Source: Chitinophaga sp. HK235 (lineage in GTDB: Bacteria; Bacteroidota; Bacteroidia; Chitinophagales; Chitinophagaceae). Taken from it: 64,000 bases of DNA. The DNA lies in assembly GCF_018255755.1 (NCBI RefSeq), contig NZ_CP073766.1, positions 4,586,501 through 4,650,500 of the forward strand, given 5' to 3'. The stretch's first letter is position 1. Each line of letters starts with the position of its first letter. The notes beneath the pieces are model-generated. The model was not told the origin of the DNA and searched no databases. It was given only the letters and a program-made list of their open reading frames with translations. Made by a program: the position numbers and the translations under genes. Shown here piece after piece: positions 32,328 through 42,262 of this stretch.

Positions 32328-35300
32328 TTATTCTACCACCTTCACGGTAATGCCTTCGCTGTGTGCGCTGAATTCAGGCGCATACATGCACTGGGCCGTG
32401 CTGATACCATTGGAGAATTTACCTTCATGTGTTACAAAAAGGGTGTATTCAAACACATAGGTACCTTTGGGCAGATAACTAAAGAAGAAGTCGGTTGAAG
32501 CATCTTTGGTGCTTTCATAATAACTCAGACCATTCTGCCATTTAGCGCTGCTGATCACGTTCTGTGGCTCAAAGCAGGCCGCACGCATGTCTTTCAGGTG
32601 GATGTATTCCATAGTCCTGTCGGCACGCAGCACGATCCTTACCTTTACTTTATCTCCTACTTTCAGCTCGTTGCCTTCTCCTATTTTGGTCAGCACCGGG
32701 CCTTTGTCGGTAGTCACTTCCTTGAACAGTTCTTTTTCCAGCACCAACGGAGTTTTGGCAGCAGTGATCTTATCGAGATCCTCGAAATACTGCCAGTACA
32801 CAGCGCCCCAGGAAGGTTGTCCCTGGCTGTTTTTCACGGTAACGCTGATATTACCCATTGCTGGTTTAACAGCTTTGCCATCAATACGTTCCTTGAAATA
32901 ACCGGTGCCCGCTTCTGTTTTATGCTCAGTACTGCTGATGGTTTCGCTGCCCAGCTGGATGTTTACTTCCGGGCTGGTGGTCAGCCAGTTGCTGCCCTGA
33001 AGCAGCATAGCGTAACAGGCATCAGCAGTCGCTTTGGTGGTGCTCCAGTTGTTGGTCTGTTTGTTTTTCAGCAACCATGTTTTCATATCGGCAACGGCAG
33101 CAATGTCCTGGCCTGCTACCTGGAATGCCTCTATCAGCAAAGCCTGTGTTTCGATAGGGGCCTGATGCCAGCCATAACCGGCTACTACATCTTTCCAGTA
33201 CATACCCATCTCCTGGTTGTTGATCGCATTTTCTTTCAGCGATTTGAGGATAGCGGCAGCAGTGGCTTTATCACCTTTTTTGAATTGTGACAGTGCAATC
33301 ATGCCCTGTGCATAACGGCCCATTTTGGTCCAGTATTGTTGCTGTTGCGCAGTGAAATAGTCGAATGACTTGCGCATAGCTGCCGGAACAGGACGGTCGA
33401 AGAAGCTGCGTGCATACAGGTATTGCACCTGCAGCTCGCTGATATTTTGTTTTTTCAGGTCATGTTTTAAGTTGACCAGTTGGTAATAGTCCTTGTCCAG
33501 CTGCCTATCCAGGTAGTCCATGGCTTTATCGGCAATGCTGGCTGCTACCGGATCTTTAACGCTGGTGAGCTGTTGCAGATGACCAAGGCCGGCTACGATA
33601 TATTGGGTAATATAACGGTCAGCCCACATACCGTTAAACCAGGCGAAAGAGCCATCCGGCAACTGTTTACCTGCCAGCTGGTCCAGCGCAGATTTTCTTT
33701 CACGCTGCATCCGATTCAGATCAAACAGCAGCGCGATGTTTTTCTTCTGCTGTGCTTCATTTTTGGCTTCCAATACCCACGGTGTCTGTTGCAGCAATAT
33801 TGATTTCAGTTCCTCATTTTTCTGGAGGTTGCTCATCAGCGCTGCAGTATCGGTCGTTTTCCATTTTTCGAAAATGGTTTTGATACCCGGAACCGTGTTG
33901 GTGATGTGAGATGCCAGTGCATTAGCATAATAGCGGTTGAACACCTGTTCGGAACAGTCGTAAGGATATTCCATCAGGTAAGGCAGCGCCTGCACTGCAT
34001 ACCAGGCCGGGTTGCTGGTGTATTCCACAGTAACGGCTTCCTGACGCAGTGTTGTGGAGGCATCTGAATGCAGCAGTTTATCGAAGGTAAAAGTATGTTT
34101 ACCATCACCTCTTACCGGCAGTGGCAGGGATTCTGTTACCAGCATGGAGTTGGTCAGTACGGGCAGCGCATTTTCTTCTCCATCGCTGAAGTTGCCTGCC
34201 TCTGCGGTAACACGGTACAGCAGCGCGCTGGTGAAGTTGTTGGGTACCTGCAGCTGGAAAGCCACTACGGTGCTCTGTCCTGCTTTGGCAGTAAAGTGCT
34301 GTACTGGGAAAATGTTCTGGAACCAGCCATCTACGGGCTGCATAGTGGCGGCATCCAGCAGTTCCAGGTGAGCCTGACCAATCAGCAGAGAGTCAGTGAG
34401 GTTGCTCACTTTGGCAGTGAAGTCAATCTTATCACCGGCTCTTACAAAACGAGGCGCATTAGGCTGTACCATCAGCTGCTTCTGCGTTACAATGCTGGCT
34501 CTGATATTACCGAAGGCCAGGTCTTTGGTATGGGCCAGACCCTGGAAGTTCCATTTGGTAAGGGCTTCCGGCATAGTAAATTCGAAAGAGATGTTACCAT
34601 CTTTGTCTGTACGCAGTTCCGGCAGGAAGAAAGCGGTTTCCTGGAAGTTTTTGCGGATAGTGATATTGCCGGTGTTCTCTGTCGTTTCTTTAGCTGGTTC
34701 CTGATAAGGAGCCGCTGCTTTATCTTCTAAAAGACCGGCGGCGATACCGTTTGGATCTCCTGCTACAGTCACTTCTTTCTTTGCGAGAGCAGCCGGAGCC
34801 GGAGCCATGGCCATCATGGCTTCAGGACGGGCGCCACCAGCAGCGCGGCTACCGTAAATGGCTGAACCTTTACGTCTGATACCTCCCATCCAATCATTCA
34901 TCATCCAATCAAACAAATTGAGCGCATCATAACTTCTTTCCACACCTGGTATTCCCTGTTCATTGGTATTGAAATAATACTGTGAATTCACCATCCGGAA
35001 GTTATCGTAACCCTGGAAGATGCTGCCGGAGCTGATGTTGGGATAGATAGCAGGAGCCGTCCATTGATTCGGCACAAAAGCATCCAGCGATGCATCATAC
35101 ATAGCGGCCAGCAATTCAGCAGCTACCTTTTCTCCTTTGTAACCTGAGATTTCCACACTCCACTTTTCTTTCTCTCCCGGCTGCAGTTTATCGCGATGAG
35201 TCGCCAGTTTAACGTTCAGGGTTTTATTGTCCCAGGGAACAAATATCTGGTGATGATCACTGAATACACGGTTGTCTTTTACAAACAGGTAGTGCAGCAT

Positions 35301-38300
35301 GATACCACCTCTGTCTTCTTCAGTGACATTATATTCATACTTTTTCAAACCTTCCAGTGTCAAGGCAGATAATTGTCTTGACTGATTCACACGTTCCATG
35401 ATTTGCAACACATGCAGATCTTTGGCAGAAGATCCGAGTATGATACCGGCTTTTTTACCCGGTTCTGTCATTACTGCCGCATCATAGCTCCACAGGTAAT
35501 CAGGAGCTGCCAGTTCTTTGGCTGCAGGGTCCAGCAGCTCAAAGACAGCTTTCTGTACTACCGGCTGGCCGTTCTTATCCGTAGCGCTTACCACCAGCTC
35601 ATAAAAGCCAGGGGTTAGTTTTTTGTCGATAGAAACAACACCGGAATCGGTGCTGGTGAGCTGTTGCTCAGATACGGCTGCCTTACGTGGCCATTTGTCT
35701 TTGTTATTATCTTCATTATAAATATCCAGCGGGAAGGCTTTTACATAGTCCTCTTTCGTCATCACAAACTGGTCGGCCTGTTCCCAGTAGCGGGGACGCA
35801 GCAGGCGTTTATTGGACTCCAGCGGCTGTAAAGCTACTTTGATGGATGCCGGTTCAAAAGCACCGTTCAGATTTCTGGTAAAGATGTGTACTTTCTTCAG
35901 TTCAGCAGCTTCCAGACGGGTTGGTACTTCCACGCTTATTTCCATTGACTGGTAACCCGCATGGATAGACTGATCTGCGCTGCGTGTTTCACCGTTGAGG
36001 TCCGTCACATCGGCATGTACTACATAAGTGAAGATAGGTTTGTTGTCCGGAGACACTGTTCTGTCGGGCACTGCAGGGAAGCTCACTTTGAAACGCCCCT
36101 GCTCATCCGTAGTGGTTTCGCCATGCGCAATCTCACGGGAGCTACCGGATGGAACATACCCCTTAAACAGCCATGGATAAGGGAAACGCACTCTCCTTTC
36201 CACGCGGTATTTTACAATGGCGCCATTAATATTGTTACCGGCATAGGCCAATGCTTTAGCGTTGGCAGTAACGGTCTCCCCTAAACGATAACTCGTTTTT
36301 ACAGTATCAAACGTCACATAAAACTTGGGGCGTTTGTATTCTTCTACCTGAAAAGGAAGATTCCCGAAATTTTTCTGGTCTCTCAGTGAAAACCAACCAT
36401 TCATGCGGCCTTCGGGGATGGTGAATTTACCGGAGAAAGAACCGAATTCATTGGAAGTAACCACTACAGAATCCAGTTTTTCCCCATTAGCATCATACAT
36501 CACTACCGTGTTTTTCAGACCGGCTATTATGGTGCTGGTGTTTTTACCTTTCTCATTTTCGAGCGCAATACCTTTGAAATAAATGGTTTGTCCGGGCCGG
36601 TAAATACTTCTGTCTGAAAAGAAGTAAATGTGCGGCTTGGATTCTGGAATCCGGTCATAGGTATTACGGTACATGTATTTATAATCATCCAGGAACAGCA
36701 GGTCGTTTTTCAGTTCCCATTTCAGGCGTACAGACTGGCCATTGCGGCTATAGGGTAGTTCAGCGCTACCATCAGCGACAGTAACGGTAGACTTGTCCAT
36801 GGTCCATACATCTTCATTGTTCACCCTTTTGTTGATCCAGGAAGACAGGTTCACACCAGCCAGTGGTTTGCCGGAAGTGCGGTCCAGTGCATAAAACCGG
36901 GTATTGTCTTCCAGGTAGCTGATGTTAGACACCCAGGTAAACTGCAGTGCCATGGGGTTTTCTTTCAGGTCGAAGCCAGGTTTTAAACTAGCGAGGATGA
37001 TATATTGTCCCAGTGGGAGGGCGTCTACTTTTATCTCAGCGGAGTGGTCGCTGTAATCTTTAGGATCCGGCAGGGTCTGTTCCCATGCTTTCAGCGGTGT
37101 TCTGCCTGTCAGCAGTTTCCAGTAACCGCTTTCCGGGTCGCGGTAGTTATTCTGCGCCTTTTGGAGGGCAACCCGGAAGGCTTCGTCCACAGCGATGATG
37201 CGCAGGTATATTTTGTCGGTGTTTTTGTATTTAACGAGGGTCCGGAAAGGCAGCGATGGTACATTGACCAGTTCGGTAGACAGTTCCAGGTAATGCGACT
37301 TGATCTGTTCGAGATAGGTGGCGCATTGTATACCGCCCTGTGTTTTAGGGGCCAACCGGATTGCTTTTTCACAGATCTCTTTAGCCTTTTTGGTGTAGCC
37401 GCTGGTATCCGGTTTTCCGTGCTGCACTTTGCTCAGGTAGTCGGAAGCCATGAGTGCGTAGATGCCGGTTACTTCCTGTTCGCTGCTATAGGCAGTGACC
37501 ATCAGCTCCAGGGCCTGAGTATATAATTGTGCTTTGTTGTCGGACACAGCAATCTGGTGCATGTACTGAATCCTTTCCTCATCAATATCGAGCAGGGCAG
37601 CCTTGTCATTTTCGTGCAGGCGTATCAGTTGCTGCAGCAGTACAACAGCCTGATATTGCAAGGATGCGCTGTCTGTGGTTACAAAGCGGTGTGCCGCAAA
37701 GGTGGCGGCAGGCGCAAAAGCGGCAGGGTCGTCGAGTTCGAACTGGTTGGCTGGCTTATTAAGGGCGCTTTCACCGGATTTGAAGTAGTCCAGGGCGCGG
37801 TGGGCCAGGAGGTCGAACAATACGGGGCGCAGCTGCCGGGTGCCGGTACCTTTTACCAGGATGGGGTCGAACTGGCCTATGGCCGTTTTTTCCAGCGTGG
37901 TTTTGTCGGCCAGAGAGGCCAGGTAGGCTGCGGTGATCTGGCTGTGGAGGTAATCGAGGCTCCAGGTGCTGATGTCCGGACCTGGATTTTCAGCAGCGAT
38001 GGCGGTGCGATTATAATATTTGTACCGGTTGTTCTGGAGGTAATGGAACAACATTTCCGCTTTGATGCTTTGCAGGATGGCCTGCTGAGCACCACTGGCC
38101 ACAGCAATACGCTGGTTGAGTTTGTCCAGGTTTTGCTGGGTGCTGCTGTCGCTGACCTGATCGTTGTATTTCAACTGAAAAATGAGCGCTTTGATCTGTT
38201 GTGCCGGTAGCTTGTCTTTCACAGCCTGTGCATAAATCCGGTCCACTTCTTCGAGGGCCGATTTAGGCAGTCCCTTTTCTTCGAGGGCCGTCACTTTTTT

Positions 38301-38381
38301 CCAGTAGTTGTCATAGTTGGTCTGGGCCATCATACTGTTGCTTATGAATAAAACAATGAATAGTGAAAAGAATAAACGCAT
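32328..38381 (-). CDS. Bacterial alpha-2-macroglobulin
   Basis: 2,017 residues from the ATG at 38381, which begins the signal peptide MRLFFSLFIVLFISNSMMA; 39 further codons are open upstream but lack a signal. MG-type beta domains are seen (HIYFFSDRSIYRPGQTIYFKGIALE), then the alpha-2-macroglobulin core (RKNFQETAFFLPELRTDKDGNISFEF-MPEALTKWNFQG). The thioester domain has Cys1476-Ser-Glu-Gln in YDCSEQVFN. Such proteins trap proteases in the periplasm through the Cys-Gln thioester and are thought to defend against host or competitor proteases. No lipobox, and no pbpC neighbour as in Proteobacteria. Confidence 0.94.
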   Translation of the reverse strand: MRLFFSLFIVLFISNSMMAQTNYDNYWKKVTALEEKGLPKSALEEVDRIYAQAVKDKLPAQQIKALIFQLKYNDQVSDSSTQQNLDKLNQRIAVASGAQQAILQSIKAEMLFHYLQNNRYKYYNRTAIAAENPGPDISTWSLDYLHSQITAAYLASLADKTTLEKTAIGQFDPILVKGTGTRQLRPVLFDLLAHRALDYFKSGESALNKPANQFELDDPAAFAPAATFAAHRFVTTDSASLQYQAVVLLQQLIRLHENDKAALLDIDEERIQYMHQIAVSDNKAQLYTQALELMVTAYSSEQEVTGIYALMASDYLSKVQHGKPDTSGYTKKAKEICEKAIRLAPKTQGGIQCATYLEQIKSHYLELSTELVNVPSLPFRTLVKYKNTDKIYLRIIAVDEAFRVALQKAQNNYRDPESGYWKLLTGRTPLKAWEQTLPDPKDYSDHSAEIKVDALPLGQYIILASLKPGFDLKENPMALQFTWVSNISYLEDNTRFYALDRTSGKPLAGVNLSSWINKRVNNEDVWTMDKSTVTVADGSAELPYSRNGQSVRLKWELKNDLLFLDDYKYMYRNTYDRIPESKPHIYFFSDRSIYRPGQTIYFKGIALENEKGKNTSTIIAGLKNTVVMYDANGEKLDSVVVTSNEFGSFSGKFTIPEGRMNGWFSLRDQKNFGNLPFQVEEYKRPKFYVTFDTVKTSYRLGETVTANAKALAYAGNNINGAIVKYRVERRVRFPYPWLFKGYVPSGSSREIAHGETTTDEQGRFKVSFPAVPDRTVSPDNKPIFTYVVHADVTDLNGETRSADQSIHAGYQSMEISVEVPTRLEAAELKKVHIFTRNLNGAFEPASIKVALQPLESNKRLLRPRYWEQADQFVMTKEDYVKAFPLDIYNEDNNKDKWPRKAAVSEQQLTSTDSGVVSIDKKLTPGFYELVVSATDKNGQPVVQKAVFELLDPAAKELAAPDYLWSYDAAVMTEPGKKAGIILGSSAKDLHVLQIMERVNQSRQLSALTLEGLKKYEYNVTEEDRGGIMLHYLFVKDNRVFSDHHQIFVPWDNKTLNVKLATHRDKLQPGEKEKWSVEISGYKGEKVAAELLAAMYDASLDAFVPNQWTAPAIYPNISSGSIFQGYDNFRMVNSQYYFNTNEQGIPGVERSYDALNLFDWMMNDWMGGIRRKGSAIYGSRAAGGARPEAMMAMAPAPAALAKKEVTVAGDPNGIAAGLLEDKAAAPYQEPAKETTENTGNITIRKNFQETAFFLPELRTDKDGNISFEFTMPEALTKWNFQGLAHTKDLAFGNIRASIVTQKQLMVQPNAPRFVRAGDKIDFTAKVSNLTDSLLIGQAHLELLDAATMQPVDGWFQNIFPVQHFTAKAGQSTVVAFQLQVPNNFTSALLYRVTAEAGNFSDGEENALPVLTNSMLVTESLPLPVRGDGKHTFTFDKLLHSDASTTLRQEAVTVEYTSNPAWYAVQALPYLMEYPYDCSEQVFNRYYANALASHITNTVPGIKTIFEKWKTTDTAALMSNLQKNEELKSILLQQTPWVLEAKNEAQQKKNIALLFDLNRMQRERKSALDQLAGKQLPDGSFAWFNGMWADRYITQYIVAGLGHLQQLTSVKDPVAASIADKAMDYLDRQLDKDYYQLVNLKHDLKKQNISELQVQYLYARSFFDRPVPAAMRKSFDYFTAQQQQYWTKMGRYAQGMIALSQFKKGDKATAAAILKSLKENAINNQEMGMYWKDVVAGYGWHQAPIETQALLIEAFQVAGQDIAAVADMKTWLLKNKQTNNWSTTKATADACYAMLLQGSNWLTTSPEVNIQLGSETISSTEHKTEAGTGYFKERIDGKAVKPAMGNISVTVKNSQGQPSWGAVYWQYFEDLDKITAAKTPLVLEKELFKEVTTDKGPVLTKIGEGNELKVGDKVKVRIVLRADRTMEYIHLKDMRAACFEPQNVISSAKWQNGLSYYESTKDASTDFFFSYLPKGTYVFEYTLFVTHEGKFSNGISTAQCMYAPEFSAHSEGITVKVVE

Positions 38382-38459
38382 ATGAATCGTTTTAGAGTAA
38401 TTACTCCTTTTTGTACAGAGGATGCAGGTATTATACGGGTTTCCATAAAGGGGCCAAAA

Positions 38460-38504
38460 AAAGGTGAAAAGTGATGGGAGACCCGCTTCACTTTTCACCT
38501 TTTC
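38460..38504. terminator. Terminator after sucD
   Basis: AAAAGGTGAAAAGTGA (38460-38475) is perfectly complementary to 38489-38504 with a 13-base loop; a T-run follows on the minus strand. It lies 23 bases after the sucD stop. Confidence 0.8.
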
Positions 38505-38526
38505 AAAATTTATAAGGGTAGGACAA

Positions 38527-39414
38527 TTAAGCCAGTGCAGCAGTTTTGCTCAGCACTTCAGCCATTGTTTTACCGATGTTGGCAGGGCTTTCCACTACGT
38601 GAACGCCACATTCTGCCATGATTTTCATTTTAGCAGCGGCAGTATCCTCTGCACCACCGATGATAGCACCGGCGTGGCCCATACGACGGCCCGGAGGCGC
38701 TGTCTGGCCAGCGATGAAACCTACTACCGGTTTAGTACCAAATTCTTTGATCCAGCGGGCAGCTTCAGCTTCCATGCTACCACCGATTTCACCGATCATG
38801 ATGATACCTTCAGTTTCAGGATCGTTCATCAGGAGTTCTACGGCGTCTTTGGTAGGTGTACCGATGATTGGGTCACCACCGATACCGATAGCGGTAGAAA
38901 CGCCCAGACCAGCTTTAACTACCTGATCAGCAGCTTCGTAAGTCAGGGTACCGGATTTGGAAACGATACCGATTTTACCTTTTTTGAAGATGAAACCAGG
39001 CATGATACCTACTTTCGCTTCTTCGGCAGTGATAACGCCAGGGCAGTTAGGGCCGATGAGGCGGGTAGAGGAGCCTTGCAGGAAGTTTTTCGCCTTGATC
39101 ATGTCCTGAACAGGGATACCTTCTGTGATACATACTACCAGGGCAATACCAGCTTCGGTAGCTTCCATGATTGCGTCTGCAGCGAATGCCGGCGGTACAA
39201 AAATGATGGAAACATTTGCACCTGTAGCTTTTACTGCGTCTGCTACGGTATTAAATACCGGACGCTCCAGATGGGTAGTACCACCTTTACCGGGAGTAAC
39301 ACCGCCCACTACCTGTGTACCGTATTCAATCATCTGTGTAGCATGGAAAGTACCTTCAGTACCGGTAAATCCCTGCACAATCACTTTACTATCCTTATTA
39401 ACTAAAACACTCAT
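38527..39414 (-). CDS. sucD: Succinate-CoA ligase subunit alpha
   Basis: 295 residues. CoA-binding Rossmann segment VIVQGFTGTEGTFHATQ; phospho-histidine His247 in RMGHAGAIIGG, equivalent to His246 of E. coli; RLIGPNCPGVITAEE is the ligase signature. With SucC it converts succinyl-CoA to succinate while making ATP or GTP in the citric acid cycle. sucC is not adjacent here, unlike the usual sucCD pair. A TATTTTTG -7 element and TTG lie about 55-80 bases upstream. Confidence 0.97.
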   Translation of the reverse strand: MSVLVNKDSKVIVQGFTGTEGTFHATQMIEYGTQVVGGVTPGKGGTTHLERPVFNTVADAVKATGANVSIIFVPPAFAADAIMEATEAGIALVVCITEGIPVQDMIKAKNFLQGSSTRLIGPNCPGVITAEEAKVGIMPGFIFKKGKIGIVSKSGTLTYEAADQVVKAGLGVSTAIGIGGDPIIGTPTKDAVELLMNDPETEGIIMIGEIGGSMEAEAARWIKEFGTKPVVGFIAGQTAPPGRRMGHAGAIIGGAEDTAAAKMKIMAECGVHVVESPANIGKTMAEVLSKTAALA

Positions 39415-39465
39415 CGCGCTTGTTTTATTGGTTTATTATTTTATATGTTTATTCTATAGGTGCGG

Positions 39466-39496
39466 CAAAAATAAGCCGATTTCCATAATTCTGCAA
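39466..39496 (-). promoter_or_regulatory. Promoter of sucD
   Basis: On the minus strand TTG (39494-39496), 20 bases, then TATTTTTG (39466-39473), a full consensus -7 element with near-ideal spacing. Confidence 0.6.
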
Positions 39497-39537
39497 TTTA
39501 GTGCCTTTAAGATAAAGCTACCAAAATGCAGTGGAAA

Positions 39538-40362
39538 TTACTTTTTTTCGTCCCTTTTCAGCTGAGCTTGCAGCTGCTCTTTCCATGAATTGTCCTTGAA
39601 CATGTCCAGCTGGCGCATTTCTTTGGCTTCCCGGAGGAACTCGGATGCGAAGATGAAGTCGTTTAATTTCTGGTCTTTACTGAAGACAATGTCTTTATTA
39701 CTGCCCTCCCACTGCTTCTGGCCCTGGTACATATATACAATATGGTCGCCACTTTCCATTACAGTGTTCATATCGTGGGTATTGATCACGGTGGTGATAT
39801 TATATTCTACCGTGAGCTCCTTAATAAGCTTGTCTATCAGCAGGGAAGTCTGGGGATCGAGACCGGAATTGGGCTCGTCACAGAACAGGTATTTAGGGTT
39901 GAGTACGATGGCACGGGCAATACCGACCCTTTTTTTCATCCCACCGCTGATTTCGGCAGGGAATTTTTTGGCAGCATCCTTTAACTGAACCCTTTCCAGA
40001 CACTCTGCCACTCTCTTTTTCTTATCTCTGAACGTGCCATCACCAAACATTTCCAGGGGGAACATCACATTTTGCTCTACTGTCATACTGTCAAACAGGG
40101 CTGATCCCTGGAACAGCATGCCTATCTTCTGGCGGACGATCTTTTTTGCGTGGTGGTCCATGGCGGTAAAGTCCTGCTTGTCATACAGAATTTTGCCGGA
40201 GTCAACTTCCATCAGGCCCACAATACATTTCATCATCACGGTTTTACCACTGCCGCTGGAACCAATGATCAGGTTAACCTTACCAGACTCCATTACAGCT
40301 GAAACGCCTTTCAGTATCTCCTTATCTCCAAAGCTTTTGGTTATATCTCTCAGTTCAATCAT
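39538..40362 (-). CDS. ABC ATPase of an Mla-type lipid transporter (MlaF-like)
   Basis: 274 residues. Walker A GSSGSGKT (34-41), signature EISGGMKKRVGIARA, Walker B YLFCDEPNSGLDP and switch His in VINTHDMNTVM. The GGMKKR signature and SGLDP are typical of MlaF/Ttg2A ATPases. It powers phospholipid traffic between inner and outer membranes together with MlaE and an MCE-domain protein (MlaD), which is not in the window. Its ATG lies two bases after the MlaE stop. Confidence 0.93.
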   Translation of the reverse strand: MIELRDITKSFGDKEILKGVSAVMESGKVNLIIGSSGSGKTVMMKCIVGLMEVDSGKILYDKQDFTAMDHHAKKIVRQKIGMLFQGSALFDSMTVEQNVMFPLEMFGDGTFRDKKKRVAECLERVQLKDAAKKFPAEISGGMKKRVGIARAIVLNPKYLFCDEPNSGLDPQTSLLIDKLIKELTVEYNITTVINTHDMNTVMESGDHIVYMYQGQKQWEGSNKDIVFSKDQKLNDFIFASEFLREAKEMRQLDMFKDNSWKEQLQAQLKRDEKK

Positions 40363-40364
40363 GA

Positions 40365-41108
40365 TTACAGTAATATAGCCGTTAATGCGTAGTCCATAAA
40401 TAATATCAGCACGCAGCTCACCACCACAGCGGTAGTACTGGCCTTACCGATTTCCAGAGCGCCACCCTGTACATTATAGCCGTAGTAGGCCGACACGCTG
40501 GCAATGATAAATCCGAAGGTATATGATTTGGCCATAGCGAAAAATACGTTATAGGCCCTAAACTCCTGCCGCAGTCCCATCATAAACTGGTCTGCAGAAA
40601 GCACACCGGAAAGCACACCTGCTTCTTTACCGCCCCAGATTCCCAGAAAACCGGCAATGGCCACCAGCACAGGTATCATCAGGGTAGCCGCCAGAATTTT
40701 TGGCAGGATCAGGTAACCTTTGGTATTGATACCCATGATCTCCAGGGCATCGATCTGTTCGGAGATGCGCATATTACCCAGCTCTGAAGCTATTTTGGAA
40801 CCAATTACCCCGGCCAGTACAATACTGGTGAGCGTAGGCGCAAACTCCAGAATGATGGTGTCCCTCACTACCTGGGCAATCGTGCTTCTTGGAATAATAG
40901 GGCTTACCAGCTGATAAGCTGTTTGCAGGGTGGTCACCCCTCCCATGAAGAGGGAAATAATGAATACTATCCCAAACGACCCTACGCCAATATCTACACA
41001 CTGCTGCATAAACTGTTTCCAGTACAATTTCATGTTTTCCGGCCGGGAAAACATGCCTTTCAGCATCAGCAAAAAGTTTCCAAAATGATAGAAGAATCTG
41101 AACTCCAT
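40365..41108 (-). CDS. MlaE family permease
   Basis: 247 residues, with about five to six membrane helices and the MlaE signature LEFAPTLTSIVLAGVIGSKIASELGNMRISEQIDALEIMGINTKGYLILPKILA. It forms the membrane core of the Mla lipid transporter and pairs with the ATPase encoded two bases downstream. It follows a kinase-like gene by 62 bases on the same strand, so three genes may share a transcript. Confidence 0.94.
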   Translation of the reverse strand: MEFRFFYHFGNFLLMLKGMFSRPENMKLYWKQFMQQCVDIGVGSFGIVFIISLFMGGVTTLQTAYQLVSPIIPRSTIAQVVRDTIILEFAPTLTSIVLAGVIGSKIASELGNMRISEQIDALEIMGINTKGYLILPKILAATLMIPVLVAIAGFLGIWGGKEAGVLSGVLSADQFMMGLRQEFRAYNVFFAMAKSYTFGFIIASVSAYYGYNVQGGALEIGKASTTAVVVSCVLILFMDYALTAILL

Positions 41109-41170
41109 AACTGGTCAAAGATATGAATGATTTTGCCAATCATATCCGAAATTAAGATTTTATAGTGCGG

Positions 41171-42202
41171 TTAACGTAAACTATTTACCAGCAAACGCTT
41201 CAAACTACGTTCGATGATTTCTCCCATAGTTTTGCAACGGGAAAAAGCGGCATCATGATAATATTCTGCCAGCTCATCGCCCAACTGCTGTACTTTTTCA
41301 GGGAAAGACACTTTGTCTGTCATAATCACATCGCGCAGATCTTTGATGCGGTGGCGCTGCACCTTGAGGCGGCGCGCCATCAGTGCCCGCTCTTCCTGTT
41401 GATACTGTTTCACTACCTCCGCATTCAGATGTTTCATCGCCAGCTCCACAAATACCCTGTTCTCTTTAAAGAACTGCGGCATATACAGGGTACGTTTCCC
41501 TTCATAAAACTGCTGGTCAAAATCGATGGCCCGGATACGGAACTGTACATCGTCGAAATCAGGGGTAATGTCAATGATGAAGTTATACGACCGCATATCT
41601 CCCAGCAACCGCACAAAACAACGTTCATTGAATTTCACAAACTCTTTGGCGATACGTTTGGGATTGAAATCCATCCTGTTGAGATAATGCAGGATAAACT
41701 GATCACCAGGCACTCCGGCAATATGTTCTTCCACCAGGGTATTACCATCAATCAGGAAGTTCATCCAGTAAGGTGAAAGGATATGCTCCAGTTCCAGACC
41801 ATAGATACGGGATGCATCTGCCACCTTGATATAGAAATAGTCGTATACTTCGTTGTAGTTGTTGACGATCTTGATACGGAACGGGTGGGAATTACCGAAA
41901 GTGCAGTAGTCGATCCGTTCAATATGCAGGTGTTCTTCTGCGGTCTGGTCACCACCGGCTTTCAGGATGGAATAGATGCGCTTCAGGCCGGCATGGATAG
42001 GTCCCATCATACTTTGGGCGTAAAAGACTGTTTCCCAAAGGGTATCCTTGCCGTCTTTGTCATATACCGAAATGGAATGATCATAATAGCGCAGTTCCTG
42101 GTAACTCAAAGGCAGCTTTACCTCCCGCTCATACAGCTTCAGATAGTTGCGGAAAGACTCATTGATCGGGAAAAATATCTTCTTTTTCGAGATACTTTGC
42201 AT
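41171..42202 (-). CDS. Conserved protein with kinase-like fold motifs (putative)
   Basis: 343 residues from the ATG at 42202; 19 further codons are open upstream. No signal peptide or membrane helix. Motifs appear in the order of a protein-kinase-like fold: strand Lys126 in YFYIKVADAS, Glu138 or Glu140 in GLELEH, hinge NTLVEEHIAGVPG, catalytic-loop pattern Asp202 with Asn207 (LLGDMRSYNFII, Asp to Asn +5), and Asp227 in IRAIDFDQ where DFG would fall. The HRD His/Arg are replaced. The C-terminus is a charged helical tail. It precedes mlaE-mlaF on the same strand, so it may modify or regulate that transporter or a lipid; this is inference. Confidence 0.72.
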   Translation of the reverse strand: MQSISKKKIFFPINESFRNYLKLYEREVKLPLSYQELRYYDHSISVYDKDGKDTLWETVFYAQSMMGPIHAGLKRIYSILKAGGDQTAEEHLHIERIDYCTFGNSHPFRIKIVNNYNEVYDYFYIKVADASRIYGLELEHILSPYWMNFLIDGNTLVEEHIAGVPGDQFILHYLNRMDFNPKRIAKEFVKFNERCFVRLLGDMRSYNFIIDITPDFDDVQFRIRAIDFDQQFYEGKRTLYMPQFFKENRVFVELAMKHLNAEVVKQYQQEERALMARRLKVQRHRIKDLRDVIMTDKVSFPEKVQQLGDELAEYYHDAAFSRCKTMGEIIERSLKRLLVNSLR

Positions 42203-42207
42203 AATAA

Positions 42208-42215
42208 CAAAATTA
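42208..42215 (-). promoter_or_regulatory. -7 promoter element next to the kinase-like gene start
   Basis: TAATTTTG on the minus strand, exact consensus, ending five bases before the ATG at 42202. If used, the message would be leaderless or nearly so. Confidence 0.35.
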
Positions 42216-42262
42216 AACAAAAAACCCTGCGGGCGCTTCAAACTGCGGTATCCGCGCAAAAC

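Noticed and set aside
37527..38210. 227-residue open frame antisense to the alpha-2-macroglobulin
   Set aside because: No homology signature and complete overlap with a well-supported exported protein.
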